A stretch of DNA of 64,000 bases, taken from the NCBI GenBank assembly GCA_016719895.1, contig JADJYG010000028.1, positions 186,001 to 250,000 on the forward strand, in the 5' to 3' direction. This DNA comes from Saprospirales bacterium (GTDB taxonomy: Bacteria > Bacteroidota > Bacteroidia > Chitinophagales > Saprospiraceae). The notes under the pieces were generated by a model, which was not told where the DNA came from, did not search any database, and saw only the letters and a list, made by a program, of their open reading frames with translations. Each line of letters opens with the position of its first letter. Positions within the stretch are counted from its first letter, which is position 1. Made by a program: the position numbers and the translations under genes. Of this stretch, positions 19,887 through 28,864 are shown piece by piece.

Positions 19887-22800
19887 TTATGGGGCGGTTT
19901 CGAGGTTGAGTTGTTCGAGGATGATGAGCATTTGTTCCATCTCGGAGGGCTCGCGGTCGGGGATGGGCTGGTCGAGGTTGAGGAAGCCGGCGAATTGCTG
20001 GGCTTCGGCTAAGTAGGTCATCTGGTACTTGTCGGCCAGGATGTCCAGGAAGGTTTGCAGGTCGTCGCGGTGGACGTAGCCGGCCAGCAGGTTGGGCGGG
20101 TAACTGACGAAAGCCTTGGGCAGGCCCCGGCTGCGGTCGTAGGTATCCTGGAAAAGCAAATTGACCAGGTCTTTGTCGCCGTAGTAGGGTTTGAAGGCCG
20201 TGGTTTTCGGCATGGTCACCCGGTACATTTCCTCGCGGGTGCGCACGAAGGCGATGGCGTTGTTCAGGGCCGTGCCCTCGACGTAGCGGTATTGCTGGTA
20301 GCCCGGGCGGGTTTGCGCCAGTTCGTCGGCCAACGCCCGCACGGAGCGGCGGGTTTTGGGTTCCGATTTCTGCTCCCGGCCCTTGTGATCCACTTCTTTT
20401 TGCACCAGGATGCCCGAGCGGATACCACCGTCGAAGGTGCTGTATTTGATCAGTTTGCCGCCGGCGCCCTGCAAAAACACGTTTTTGGCCGACAGCAGCA
20501 TGTTGCCCGTGGCGATAAACTGCTCCTCCCGTTTGTTGCCGGCGCTGTCGTGGCGGTTCCAGTTGTACAGCAAATCCTGCAAAAACACCTCCTGGTTGTG
20601 GGTGCTCATGCCCATCGCCGTGAACACTTCCGGGCTGTTGAACTTGAGCGTCCAGCTGCGCTCCGGACCGTAGATCGCGGCCGTGATGCGCACGTTGGCC
20701 GGGTTGTAGCGCGTGGGATCGCCGGCGGGTTTGAGGAAATACAAACCCGTGACCACGCCGTTCAACTCCCGCGCCGTGCCGGCCTGCTCGATGCGAAACT
20801 GGAAGGGCCGGCCCACTTTGAAAAAATCGATGATGCGCAGGCCGTTGTTGGTTTCGGCCGTGAGTTTGGTTTCCTCGGCGGCCATTTTTTCCTTCAATTC
20901 GGCGAGCTGTTTACCCGCTTTCTCCAGGCCCTTTTCCAGTTTTTCCGGGTCTTTGGATTTGCCCGAAGTGCGCAGGGTTTCCAGTTCGCGGATTTCATCT
21001 TCGACTTTGCGCAGTTTGGCGTTGCGCTCGGCGGATTTGGCGGCGCGCAGTTCCTGCCGCCCGGCTTCGTATTCTTTGCGGAACCGTTTTTGAAACTCCT
21101 CCGGCGAAGCGCCTTGCAGCGTTTTTTCCATGATCGCCTGCACTTCGCTCCATTTCATCGGGCGTTTCAACACCCGGGCCTGCACCTGTTCCAAAACGGC
21201 CGGCTGACCAAACGGCGTGGGCCGCCCGCTGCCTTCTTCCAGCAGGAATTGCTCCTCGGTTTCGGCCTCCAGGGGCAGGTACTCCACTTCCAGGTCGTAT
21301 TCGCCGCGCTGTTTGAGGTCTTCGACGTACTCGTTGTAGCGGGCCAGCACCTCGGCGTAAGCCCGTTCCTGTTCCTCCACGGTGAGCAGCGCGATGCGGC
21401 GGCTGAACATTTCGGCCAGATCCGAGCGGGCGTAGGAGGAGTTGTTGTCGTCTTCGCCGCTGTCCAGCCGGAGCGCGGCGGCGATGGCGTAGTTTTCGCC
21501 CAGGAAACCCTGCACCACCCGGTCGCCGTATTTGTTGAAAAAATCGGGCGATTCCAGTTGGGCGTCGCTGGATTTCTGGCTGCCCGTCGTGTTCGCATCG
21601 AGGCTTTTCAACTTGCGTTTCAGCACCATCAAAATGCGTTTTTCCGCCGGGATGGACGAGGACACGTACAGATATTCCGGCAAATTCACCTGGCCGGTGC
21701 GGTTGATGCGCCCGCGTTTTTGCACCTCGGTGTTGATGTCCAGTTCCGGCTGGTGGATAATCATGGCGCGCTGGCGCTGGTCGCGGAACTTGCCGCTGGC
21801 ATGGGCCGACACGCCGGTGCTGGCGCTTTGGTTGATGAGCAGCACGTCCGCGTCGCCGGAATTGAAATCGGCAAAAAACTGCTTCACGTTGGCCTTGAAG
21901 GAGCGGTACACCAGCGTGCCGCCTTCGTCTTTGATCTGGAACGAGCGGCCCGTGCATTCGCGCACCCGGTAAAAGTCGTGCTCGGCGCCGCCCACATCCG
22001 CCGGCTTGCGGGTCTTTTCGATGGTATTGATGAGCGTGTCGATGGGCGACAGGCTGATGCCGGCCGAGGCGCTTTTGATCTTGTCGCGCAGGTTTTCCAG
22101 CATCGAGGCGCTGAGCGGGTCGAGGTCGGCGGGCGACAGGGTGTAGTGTTTGATCTCGCCGGTTTCGGTGGCCACGGTGTATTTCAGGGCGTTTTCCAGC
22201 GAGCGGTTGAGCACCATCGCGAAATCCAGGTTGTCCACCTCGTCGCCGTTGGTGTAGCCGAACTCGTCCATGAAGGAGGCCATCGTGTTGGCAAAAGCGA
22301 TGACGACTTTTTTGTTTTCGCCCAGCAGCCGGATGGCTTCCCGCGCCACCTGCCGGGCCTTGATGCTGAACAGCAGTTGGCGGATGACGTTGTGGGTTTT
22401 GTTGAAAAACGGCGAGTTGGACACCCCGCCTTTTTCGGTGCCCTTGCGCTTTTCGGCCTTTTCGCCGCCGCTGGACAGGGCCTTGCTCATCGTCTCCAAA
22501 TACGGCTCGATGACCTCCTGTTCAAACTCAATAATGTCGTTTACCAGGCCGATGACGGTGTTGTAAATCACCCGGTGCTCCTCGTAATCGTCGGGCAGGA
22601 AGTTGTACTCCACCCGGATGCCCTCGAAACTGCGCTGGCGGCGCAGCATCTGTCCCGAGGCGACCAGCTCGCCGGCCACGATCTCCTGCAAAGCCACGCC
22701 GCCGCGGGCAAACACCTCTTCCAGTTCGGTCGCCTTGATGTTGGCGTGACTGATGGCCGTTTTTTTGGCGTACACGGGCATGTTGTCGGGCCGTTTGGCG

Positions 22801-23672
22801 AAGGTGGCCGACAGGTAGCAGCAGCCCTGGGCATTGGCCAGCAGCCGTTCGCGGATGAAATAACCGGTGGTGCTTTCGCCGCCCGAGGCGTTGTGGGCTT
22901 CGTCCAGGATCACCACGGCGCCCTGCGACAGGGCGGCGATGTATTCGGTTTTGAAATTGGAGGCCGAGGGTTCGGACTTGGTCTTTTTGCCCAACTGTTT
23001 TTGGCTTTCCCAGTCGGAGGACAGTTGCGAATAGGTCAGCATGGCGAAGTCGTAACCGGGCGGCAGGGCGTCTTTGCCGGCGACCAGGTCGCGCAGTTCG
23101 CCCATGCTTTTGGGCAGGAACTTCCGGTCGCGCCGCCACTCGTGGACCTTGACGATGGTTTCGCTGTCCAGCGAGATTTGCAGGGTGGCGTTGCTGTCGC
23201 TGTTGAGGATGAGCGGCACCAGGTCCACGCTGCCGATGTCGTACAGGTCGCGGTAGATGTCGGAAAAGAGGGTGGCTTTTTCGGTGATGAAGATGGTCGG
23301 CAGCCCGTTTTTGGCCCCGTAGCGGATGATGGCCGCCGCGATCCGGCCCTTGCCGATGCCGGTTTGGTCGCCGATGATCATGCCGTCGCCGCGCTCGATG
23401 TTCCAGATGGCCAGGGCGATGGCGTCCACCTGCTCGGCGGAAAAGAACTCGAACACGTTGGATTTGAGCGGGTAGTGGAGTTTTTGGGCCACATACAGGT
23501 CGGGACTGCCGATTTCCTGCCGCAGGCGCAGTAGGGCCTGGCGGGTTTGGAAGGCCATGCTGCCGGGCAGGGAGACTTCGAGCGAGTTGGCGCGGGAGAT
23601 GGGGCGGTAGGCGGAGAGGCCGGGGGAGAGGTCGAGGGCTTGGGGTTCCTGGGTTTCTTCGGGGGTGGTCAT
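19887..23672 (-). CDS. Strawberry-notch-type superfamily 2 helicase
   Basis: A large 1261-residue NTP-dependent nucleic-acid remodeller. The Walker A region is IIGDQTGIGKGRIAAAII (near residue 107), a form typical of the strawberry-notch group. DEAH follows (VVILDEAHNASGG, near 257). The second lobe has INQSASTGVSAHASG and KRGRINRTGQVNLPEYLYVS (motif VI, near 660). A coiled coil lies near 840-960 (RAAKSAERNAKLRKVEDEI ...). In phage P1 DarB and in conjugative-element polyvalent proteins this helicase sits in one chain with a methyltransferase; here it is a separate gene at the head of an operon with the DUF2958 protein. A role in handling incoming element DNA is inferred from that family. ATG 23672 lies 19 bp after a good promoter. 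Confidence 0.85.
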   Translation of the reverse strand: MTTPEETQEPQALDLSPGLSAYRPISRANSLEVSLPGSMAFQTRQALLRLRQEIGSPDLYVAQKLHYPLKSNVFEFFSAEQVDAIALAIWNIERGDGMIIGDQTGIGKGRIAAAIIRYGAKNGLPTIFITEKATLFSDIYRDLYDIGSVDLVPLILNSDSNATLQISLDSETIVKVHEWRRDRKFLPKSMGELRDLVAGKDALPPGYDFAMLTYSQLSSDWESQKQLGKKTKSEPSASNFKTEYIAALSQGAVVILDEAHNASGGESTTGYFIRERLLANAQGCCYLSATFAKRPDNMPVYAKKTAISHANIKATELEEVFARGGVALQEIVAGELVASGQMLRRQRSFEGIRVEYNFLPDDYEEHRVIYNTVIGLVNDIIEFEQEVIEPYLETMSKALSSGGEKAEKRKGTEKGGVSNSPFFNKTHNVIRQLLFSIKARQVAREAIRLLGENKKVVIAFANTMASFMDEFGYTNGDEVDNLDFAMVLNRSLENALKYTVATETGEIKHYTLSPADLDPLSASMLENLRDKIKSASAGISLSPIDTLINTIEKTRKPADVGGAEHDFYRVRECTGRSFQIKDEGGTLVYRSFKANVKQFFADFNSGDADVLLINQSASTGVSAHASGKFRDQRQRAMIIHQPELDINTEVQKRGRINRTGQVNLPEYLYVSSSIPAEKRILMVLKRKLKSLDANTTGSQKSSDAQLESPDFFNKYGDRVVQGFLGENYAIAAALRLDSGEDDNNSSYARSDLAEMFSRRIALLTVEEQERAYAEVLARYNEYVEDLKQRGEYDLEVEYLPLEAETEEQFLLEEGSGRPTPFGQPAVLEQVQARVLKRPMKWSEVQAIMEKTLQGASPEEFQKRFRKEYEAGRQELRAAKSAERNAKLRKVEDEIRELETLRTSGKSKDPEKLEKGLEKAGKQLAELKEKMAAEETKLTAETNNGLRIIDFFKVGRPFQFRIEQAGTARELNGVVTGLYFLKPAGDPTRYNPANVRITAAIYGPERSWTLKFNSPEVFTAMGMSTHNQEVFLQDLLYNWNRHDSAGNKREEQFIATGNMLLSAKNVFLQGAGGKLIKYSTFDGGIRSGILVQKEVDHKGREQKSEPKTRRSVRALADELAQTRPGYQQYRYVEGTALNNAIAFVRTREEMYRVTMPKTTAFKPYYGDKDLVNLLFQDTYDRSRGLPKAFVSYPPNLLAGYVHRDDLQTFLDILADKYQMTYLAEAQQFAGFLNLDQPIPDREPSEMEQMLIILEQLNLETAP

Positions 23673-23691
23673 GGGGGTGATTTGGGTTTTC

Positions 23692-23746
23692 GTTGCAAAT
23701 ATGGGGTTTTAAGGAGGAATTTGCAAGGAAAATGCGGGGAATTATT
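23692..23746 (-). promoter_or_regulatory. Promoter of the helicase operon (shared motif)
   Basis: The minus strand shows a -7 region CCCCATATTTGCAAC (TATTTG core), a TTG at 23724-23726 at -33 spacing, and AATAATTCC further up (23738-23746). The same three blocks occur with the same 46 bp offset upstream of the 89-residue gene at 32722, and the -7 block also precedes the amidase gene. Confidence 0.6.
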
Positions 23747-24151
23747 TTTTTAATTGGGTTTTACTGCAAAATGGGTATTGTTTTTGATTAGTGATTTACA
23801 GAGCGGATTTCTTAAGTGGTAGTAAGTTGCGAATATCGGAGAAACGATATGCCGCCCGCAAACTCAAACAATGATTTGAGTTGACCATAACAGAAGTTGG
23901 AAACAAAAAAAAAATAAAATAATATAAAAATATTGGGGTGTGCCTTCACTGGGAGATTAAGAGGGAATAGTCATTCTGGAAAGGTATTTTACTCAAAACA
24001 AAAACCCTGAAAATCCAAAAAGAAACCATTTATGGCTTTTGTCTGTGCTCAGTTTGCATTGAGATATGTACATCCAAAAAAAGAAAAAAAAAATTAAAAA
24101 AAAGACATTAAGTCCGTCAGTGAAGCAGAATTCATAAATTCGCACACTTGT
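23747..24151. other. AT-rich intergenic stretch without a supported gene
   Basis: The stretch is strongly AT-rich, with long A runs and no credible reading frame. It holds one short perfect hairpin (AACTCAAA at 23861-23868 and TTTGAGTT at 23875-23882). It separates the minus-strand helicase operon from the plus-strand cassette and differs in base composition from the helicase gene. This suits an insertion border, but no repeat marks it. Confidence 0.5.
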
Positions 24152-24466
24152 ATGCTCAATCACTTAATGGCTATTCATTTCTCAGTTAATGGGAATAGTG
24201 ATGTAAATAATATTGGGAAAAATTTTTCTAAATATACAGGTCAAAGTTTTATTGAGAGTAAGCCTGTAAAAATTGTTTCACAAAAACCTCCAATTGATTT
24301 AACCGGATTGTCCGCAAATATTTGGAACGAAATGTCGAGTATCTTGTCATACAATGAGGACGATTTTTTAAAATGGACTCTGTTTTCACCAATCCTTCCC
24401 GAATATTACAAGTTCAGCCTCGATTTTATTCAGAGTAACTCATCATACATTATAATTCAACCCTAA
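24152..24466 (+). CDS. Hypothetical protein of an AT-rich cassette
   Basis: A 104-residue frame (MLNHLMAIHFSVNGNSDVNN ... SYIIIQP) with ordinary protein composition and no motif I recognise. A second possible start is ATG 24167. It ends 16 bp before the next plus-strand gene and shares its AT-rich codon use, which suggests one operon with the two IS-broken genes downstream. No signal peptide or membrane segment is visible. Confidence 0.5.
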   Translation: MLNHLMAIHFSVNGNSDVNNIGKNFSKYTGQSFIESKPVKIVSQKPPIDLTGLSANIWNEMSSILSYNEDDFLKWTLFSPILPEYYKFSLDFIQSNSSYIIIQP

Positions 24467-24763
24467 TCAATTAATAATAAAAATGGAAAGCCGTATTGTT
24501 TACAACCGGGTAGTTGAACTTTGGGTGCTTCATAAACAAATGTTTCCTGAAAACAATCCAAGTACATTTATAATTCACGAACTAACTGGACAAACGTATT
24601 CAGGTCAAGAACCAAAGACCGCTGTTGAAGTTATGAAGGTTGTCGGAAAAATTAAAGGGTTCCCACCTTTGAGTGAACAAGAAAGGAATTTAATAGTAAT
24701 AGAGGCAAGTAGAAATATTCCGAGACTATCTCCTAATAAAAGAGGTATTAGTGTCCTCTTCCC

Positions 24764-25630
24764 CTAAGCCGCAACCGCTCTAAAGTAGAGATTCTGTTGT
24801 TTCAATTCGAGTTCATCCGGGGTTTGATACCCGATTGAACTATGTGGGCGAATGGTATTGTAAATCACGGTCCATTCCTGAATTTGTTCATTTAGTTCTT
24901 CCATACTTCGGAACCATTCCAGGTTCAGGCATTCGGTTCGCAAGGTGCCGTTCAAGCGTTCGATCAGCCCATTTTGGCTTGGTTTCCCAGCTTGGATAAA
25001 CCTTATTTCCACGCCGTTGTCTTCCGCCCATTGTCGAAGCTTCTCAGAGATGAACTCTGGCCCATTGTCACATCGGATGTAGGCCGGGTACCCCCTCCAG
25101 GTAGCAACCAGATCCAATATCTGGGTCAACATTGTTGCGCAGATGGACCGGTATGCTTCCGTCCACAGCGCCTTGCGCGAACACTCGTCCATGATATTGA
25201 TGACCCGGACCTTTTCCCCTCCTGGCCCGATGATCCAATCGCTTAAAAAATCTACCGCCCAACCCTCGTTGATCTGTTTGGGCGGCAACAGCCCCAGGAA
25301 TTTGCGCCTTATTTTGGGGCGTTGGGGCTTGAGCCTGAGGTTCAGCCCAAGCTCTTTCCATATCCTATATACCCGTTTGTGATTCCATGGGTGGCTTTGC
25401 CTGCGCAAGTAATGGAAAACCATCCAAAATCCCCAACACACAAACCGGCCCGTGACCTGGCGCAGCAAATCCGCCACCATCCCGTCTTCCTCTTCGGGGC
25501 GATGGCCTTGTCGGCGCCGACAATAGGTCTGACGTCTAAAGCCCAGGACAACACAACTCCGGCGGGCGCTCACCGACCGCTTTGCCTTGACCCCGTCTAT
25601 CATTTCTTCCTGGCGTCCTGGGCCTGCCAC
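24764..25630 (-). CDS. IS3-family transposase OrfB (DDE integrase core)
   Basis: A 288-residue integrase-core protein. Visible are the DDE elements AVDFLSDW (first Asp), YIRCDNGPEFIS (second Asp) and GKPSQNGLIERLNGTLRTECL (Glu), plus the usual end RPHSSIGYQTPDEL. It overlaps orfA in another frame, and the family normally makes OrfAB by programmed -1 frameshifting. The N-terminal part that precedes the integrase core is intact. Confidence 0.9.
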   Translation of the reverse strand: MAGPGRQEEMIDGVKAKRSVSARRSCVVLGFRRQTYCRRRQGHRPEEEDGMVADLLRQVTGRFVCWGFWMVFHYLRRQSHPWNHKRVYRIWKELGLNLRLKPQRPKIRRKFLGLLPPKQINEGWAVDFLSDWIIGPGGEKVRVINIMDECSRKALWTEAYRSICATMLTQILDLVATWRGYPAYIRCDNGPEFISEKLRQWAEDNGVEIRFIQAGKPSQNGLIERLNGTLRTECLNLEWFRSMEELNEQIQEWTVIYNTIRPHSSIGYQTPDELELKQQNLYFRAVAA

Positions 25631-25902
25631 TTTTTTAGCATCTCGTACCCGTCTTGCAAGATCTGATGGTCCAGGCTCAACTCTGCGTACATCTTCTTTA
25701 AACGGTTGTTTTCCCGCTCCAACTCGGCCACCTTGCGTTTCGCTTCGTCCTGTTCAACGGCCAGTTCTTTTTTCCACTTGTAAAAGGTCGCCGGGCTGAT
25801 CTGGTGACTGCGGCAGATCTCTTCAACGCTCTGGCCTCCGTCGGCCTTGGCTAGAATCGCTATGCGTTGTGATTCTGAAAAATTACTTTTTCGCATGTCC
25901 AT
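25600..25902 (-). CDS. IS3-family OrfA (HTH_Tnp_1)
   Basis: A 100-residue DNA-binding subunit (MDMRKSNFSESQRIAILAKA ...). It has a helix-turn-helix (SVEEICRSHQISPATFYKWK) and a leucine-zipper segment (VAELERENNRLKKMYAELSL). It overlaps orfB by 31 bp, as expected for frameshift expression. Confidence 0.88.
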   Translation of the reverse strand: MDMRKSNFSESQRIAILAKADGGQSVEEICRSHQISPATFYKWKKELAVEQDEAKRKVAELERENNRLKKMYAELSLDHQILQDGYEMLKKWQAQDARKK

Positions 25903-26363
25903 TTTTTTTCAAAGTTAGAGAAGATGGTGAATACTCTCTACTTTTGATTGGTTGCGCTATTGGGGAAGAGGACATTAGCCCCTTGGCAGCGGTTGGAATC
26001 ATGTCAGTTTTAAAATGGCTTGGTTATGGTTTAGGTTGGTTTTCAATATTTTATTCAGGGCTTTCTTGGTGGGTAATGGGATTCATTATTGCATTTTGGT
26101 GGGCAGGAGGTGCAGCAAGAATGGCAACCCAAAAACAGCAAACTGAACCTGGGCCAAGATGGGAAATGCCCGCTCACATTATTATACACATTGCCACTTT
26201 TATCGGCCTAATTTTCACGTCAATAAGACATTTACTATGAGGTTTTTTTACCTTTCTTTTGTTTTATTATTTCTTTACTCTTGTACTGAAGATTGTGTCA
26301 AACTTCCAAATGCCTTTTCGAATTACAAAGAAGCAATTGCAAAAGTTGAATCTTCCAATTTTG

Positions 26364-27591
26364 GGTACTGAACGATTAATTTATGGTGTATATTTGCATC
26401 AAAATTTTTCGAATGCCATTAACAAAAGAAGAATTCGACGAGCTGAAATCACATCAATATTGCGACAACCGAGAATGCTCTATGTATGGATTAGTTGGTC
26501 AGGGGAATATCAAGACGCATAGTTTTGCAAGTGGTCAGGGATATTGCAACTGCTGCCGGAGCAAGCCCTTCGCGATTCGCAAGGGGACGATGTTTTTTGG
26601 TCTTCGAACCCCGATAGACAAAATAATTCAAGTGCTTCGATTACTGTGCTCAGGTATGGGTCAGAACGCGATCTGCCGCCAGGAAGATGTAACTGGGGAC
26701 AGCATTCGGAGTTGGATTATCCTTGCCTCGGAGCAGGTAACTGCATTTACAGATTATATGCAACGTGATATGCACTTGGAACAGGTTCAGATAGATGAAT
26801 TTTGGTCTTTCATTCGAAAAAAAAGAAAACTTAAGTGAACAAGAGATTGAAAAGGGTGAAGTTTCAACGGAAATTTCATCAAATCAAGGAGATCGATGGA
26901 CGTTTGTGGCTGTTTTGCCGGACAGTAGTTTCATTCACAGCCTACACCACGGAGAACGAAACTTGGAGCAAGCAACTGAGTTTGTAGGCCAGATCAAAGC
27001 AAAGAGCGACGGAAAAACGCCTTTGTTTGCCTCCGATGACTGGTTCTATGAAAAAGCATTGCTTGAACATTATGGTTTCGATTATACGCGGCCCTATGCA
27101 GGGCGGGGGCGTTATCCACATCCTCAAAGGCTTCCGCTCGCTGATTTGAATTATGTGCAGGTGCAGAAAAAAAGAGACGAAAAAGGCCGTTTGCTGGAGA
27201 TAAAATATGCCATTGTTTACGGAAGTTTGGAAGAAATTGAACGGGTATTTGAATATGCCGAACGTTGTAAAACGATTAATACCGTCTATGTGGAGAGCCG
27301 AAATGGCAAGTTTCGAAAAGATGATGCAAGGCTCATCAGACGAACACTTTGCCACTCAAAAAAAGCGGTATTTCATGACGCACAAGCCAATTTTACTGCA
27401 CAGGTGATGAATTACACCCGCACAAACGACGGATTAAAAATACTCATCAACCCCGATGCTGCCCTTTTTGAGCAAAAATATCGGCATCGAACCCCAGCAA
27501 TGGCTCAAAATATTATTAATAAACCCCTGACTATCAAAGAACTACTTTTTATTCGACCTCAAATCATTCCATGATTTATTCGCTCAGTACC
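26364..27591 (+). mobile_element. IS1595/IS1-like insertion sequence, 1228 bp
   Basis: The ends are GGTACTGAACGATTAAT at the left and, read inward from the right, GGTACTGAGCGAATAAAT. An 8-bp target duplication CAATTTTG lies at 26356-26363 and 27592-27599. The duplication length suits IS1595 or IS1 families. Confidence 0.88.
26413..27574 (+). CDS. IS1595/IS1-like transposase (frameshifted)
   Basis: About 386 residues when joined. The start is ATG 26413 (MPLTKEEFDELKSHQYC). The N-terminal zinc ribbon (CDNREC ... GYCNCC) and the helix-turn-helix (GQNAICRQEDVTGDSIRSWI) are followed by the catalytic start QIDEFWSFI. The frame then breaks at an A8 run (26817-26824). With seven A it reads IRKKENLSEQEIEKGE and continues through FASDDWFYEKALLEHYGFDY to the end. 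The needed shift is +1 or -2, not the -1 slip usual for IS elements, so an indel is more likely than programmed frameshifting. Confidence 0.8.
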
Positions 27592-27988
27592 CAATTTTGT
27601 CTTGGCAGAAAAAACCGATTGCTCCGAAAGTTCATGGATTTATGAAGCAAGTTTTTACAGTTGTGATAAAAATATTGGGTTCCTAATTTATTCGACTGAT
27701 ATAAAAAAATATATCCATTGCGATGTCCCCATTCAAGTGTGGGAGGGTTTTAAAGTTGCAAAATCAAAAGGAGCATTTTACAATTTATACTTAAAGCACA
27801 AATTTCATTGTAAACTACAATAAGTAGGGGAACTTAGCAATAGAAAATAATTCCATCCAAACCATACAACGGTCATGCGTCCTAAGCGGTCGTACGCCGT
27901 GTATGACACCATTCTACGGGGTAAACGAGCGGCCAAGCGCGCGCCAGCATGAAAAAGTTTTACCAAGGGGGCATGAGATTACAAAAAG

Positions 27989-28036
27989 AAATTTTTTGCG
28001 AAAAGTATCGAAAAGCACTACCTTGCGCAAAAATTT
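27989..28036 (+). promoter_or_regulatory. Promoter and inverted-repeat operator of the abiE operon
   Basis: AAATTTTTTGCG at 27989-28000 is mirrored by CGCAAAAATTT at 28026-28036, with one extra T in the left arm. The left arm holds a -33-like TTTTTTG. The right arm overlaps a -7-like TACCTTG at 28019-28025, about 20 bp further down. CGAAAAG also occurs twice between the arms. Known AbiEi antitoxins repress their own promoter through inverted repeats, so this is a strong operator candidate. Confidence 0.6.
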
Positions 28037-28042
28037 ACTCTT

Positions 28043-28864
28043 TTGGGTGACTTAAAAGCAAATCAAAGCCTTGAAAAGTGGGTAGAGCAACAACTCGCCC
28101 TAGGCAGGTATGGGTTTGCGTTATCCGCGCTGCGGAAAGATTTCTCCGGTCACTCTGAAACGGCTCTCAAGTTTGCCTTGAAACGTTTGGTGGATAAGGG
28201 GAAAATTGTTTCCGTCTACAAAGGGTACTACCTCATCTTGCCAGTCCAATATGCTGGCAAAGGCATTTTACCGCCGTCCTTGTTCCTGGATACCTTTATG
28301 AAATTTCTGGACAGGCCCTATTATGTTGCCTTGTTAAACGCGGCCGCGTACCACGGGGCTTCCCACCAACAACCGCAGGAATATTTTGTGATGACTAATT
28401 TCCCGGTGTTGCGGGCGACGCAAAAAAAGGGCATGAAGATTAACTACATCAGTGTAGAGCATATCCCGGAAAGCCTGGTGGAACAACGCAAAACTGAGGC
28501 AGGATACCTCAACGTGTCTAAGCCGGCGCTTACGGCAACCGATCTGATCCAGTTCGAAAGGAGAATAGGTGGCCTCAACCGGGCGGCAACCGTTTTGGAC
28601 GAATTGGCCGAGGCAATCCATCCATCCGATTTTGATACCGCACTTTTGGAATACGCCTCTGCAACAGTCCTGCAACGCTTAGGCTATCTTTTGGAGTTTG
28701 CTTGCCATAAAACCGAACTCGCGGAGGCATTGTACGAATCTATGATAAAGCATCAAATTAACTGCTTCCGAATACCCTTGAAAGCCTCCGGTGAAACGCT
28801 GGGATTTTCTTCCGAAAACCGCTGGAAGGTGATTGCAAACACAGAAATTGAAATCGACGAATGA
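28043..28864 (+). CDS. abiEi: AbiEi-family antitoxin (type IV toxin-antitoxin)
   Basis: A 273-residue antitoxin and autoregulator. No ATG is available near the expected N-terminus; TTG 28043 is used because LEKWVEQQLALGRYGFALSALR is the usual beginning. The N-terminal winged helix (residues about 10-60, ALKFALKRLVDKGKIVSVYKG) binds DNA. The rest (PPSLFLDTFMKFLDRPYYVALLNAAAYHGASHQQPQ in two parts) is the AbiEi C-terminal antitoxin domain. The stop overlaps the toxin ATG (ATGA at 28861-28864), which is typical of the pair. Confidence 0.88.
   Translation: MGDLKANQSLEKWVEQQLALGRYGFALSALRKDFSGHSETALKFALKRLVDKGKIVSVYKGYYLILPVQYAGKGILPPSLFLDTFMKFLDRPYYVALLNAAAYHGASHQQPQEYFVMTNFPVLRATQKKGMKINYISVEHIPESLVEQRKTEAGYLNVSKPALTATDLIQFERRIGGLNRAATVLDELAEAIHPSDFDTALLEYASATVLQRLGYLLEFACHKTELAEALYESMIKHQINCFRIPLKASGETLGFSSENRWKVIANTEIEIDE

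Larger units (their letters stand above)
24752..25974 (-). mobile_element. IS3-family insertion sequence (IS407-like), 1223 bp
   Basis: Terminal inverted repeats begin TGTCCTCTTCCCC at 24752 and end GGGGAAGAGGACA at 25974. Similarity continues inward for about 39 bp, including the shared blocks GCAACC and AAAGTAGAG. A 4-bp target duplication TTAG lies at 24748-24751 and 25975-25978. It carries orfA and orfB on the minus strand. Confidence 0.9.
24483..26240 (+). pseudogene. Membrane protein gene interrupted by an IS3-family element
   Basis: The gene runs from ATG 24483 to 24751 and resumes at 25979-26240. Removing the IS and one TTAG copy rejoins the frame exactly (531 bp, 176 residues) as SPNKRGISPLAAVGIMSVLKW. 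The N-terminal 90 residues are soluble (MESRIVYNRVVELWVLHKQM ...). The C-terminal half has three to four hydrophobic helices, including GYGLGWFSIFYSGLSWWVM and HIATFIGLIFTSI. The stop overlaps the ATG of the next gene (ATGA). I do not recognise the family. The exact repair shows that the IS landed in a previously intact gene. Confidence 0.75.
26237..27823 (+). pseudogene. KTSC-like lipoprotein gene interrupted by an IS1595/IS1-like element
   Basis: The 5' part starts at ATG 26237 (MRFFYLSFVLLFLYSCTEDC, a lipoprotein signal with Cys) and runs to 26363. The 3' part is 27600-27823. Removing the IS and one 8-bp target copy rejoins the frame exactly (351 bp, 116 residues) as KVESSNFVLAEKTDCSESSW. 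The C-terminal region (SWIYEASFYSCDKNIGFLIY ... GFKVAKSKGAFYNLYLKHKF) resembles a KTSC domain, a small domain of unknown function. The ATG overlaps the stop of the broken membrane-protein gene, so the two were cotranscribed. Confidence 0.72.

Noticed and set aside
20055..23534. Open frame of 1159 codons opposite the helicase gene
   Set aside because: GC-rich antisense shadow; the minus-strand helicase has all family motifs.
23861..23882. Short hairpin AACTCAAA / TTTGAGTT as a terminator
   Set aside because: Low GC stem and no T-run; no gene ends next to it.
26817..26824. Programmed frameshift in the IS1595-like transposase
   Set aside because: The required shift is +1 or -2, not the -1 typical of IS elements, and similar indels occur in non-IS genes here.
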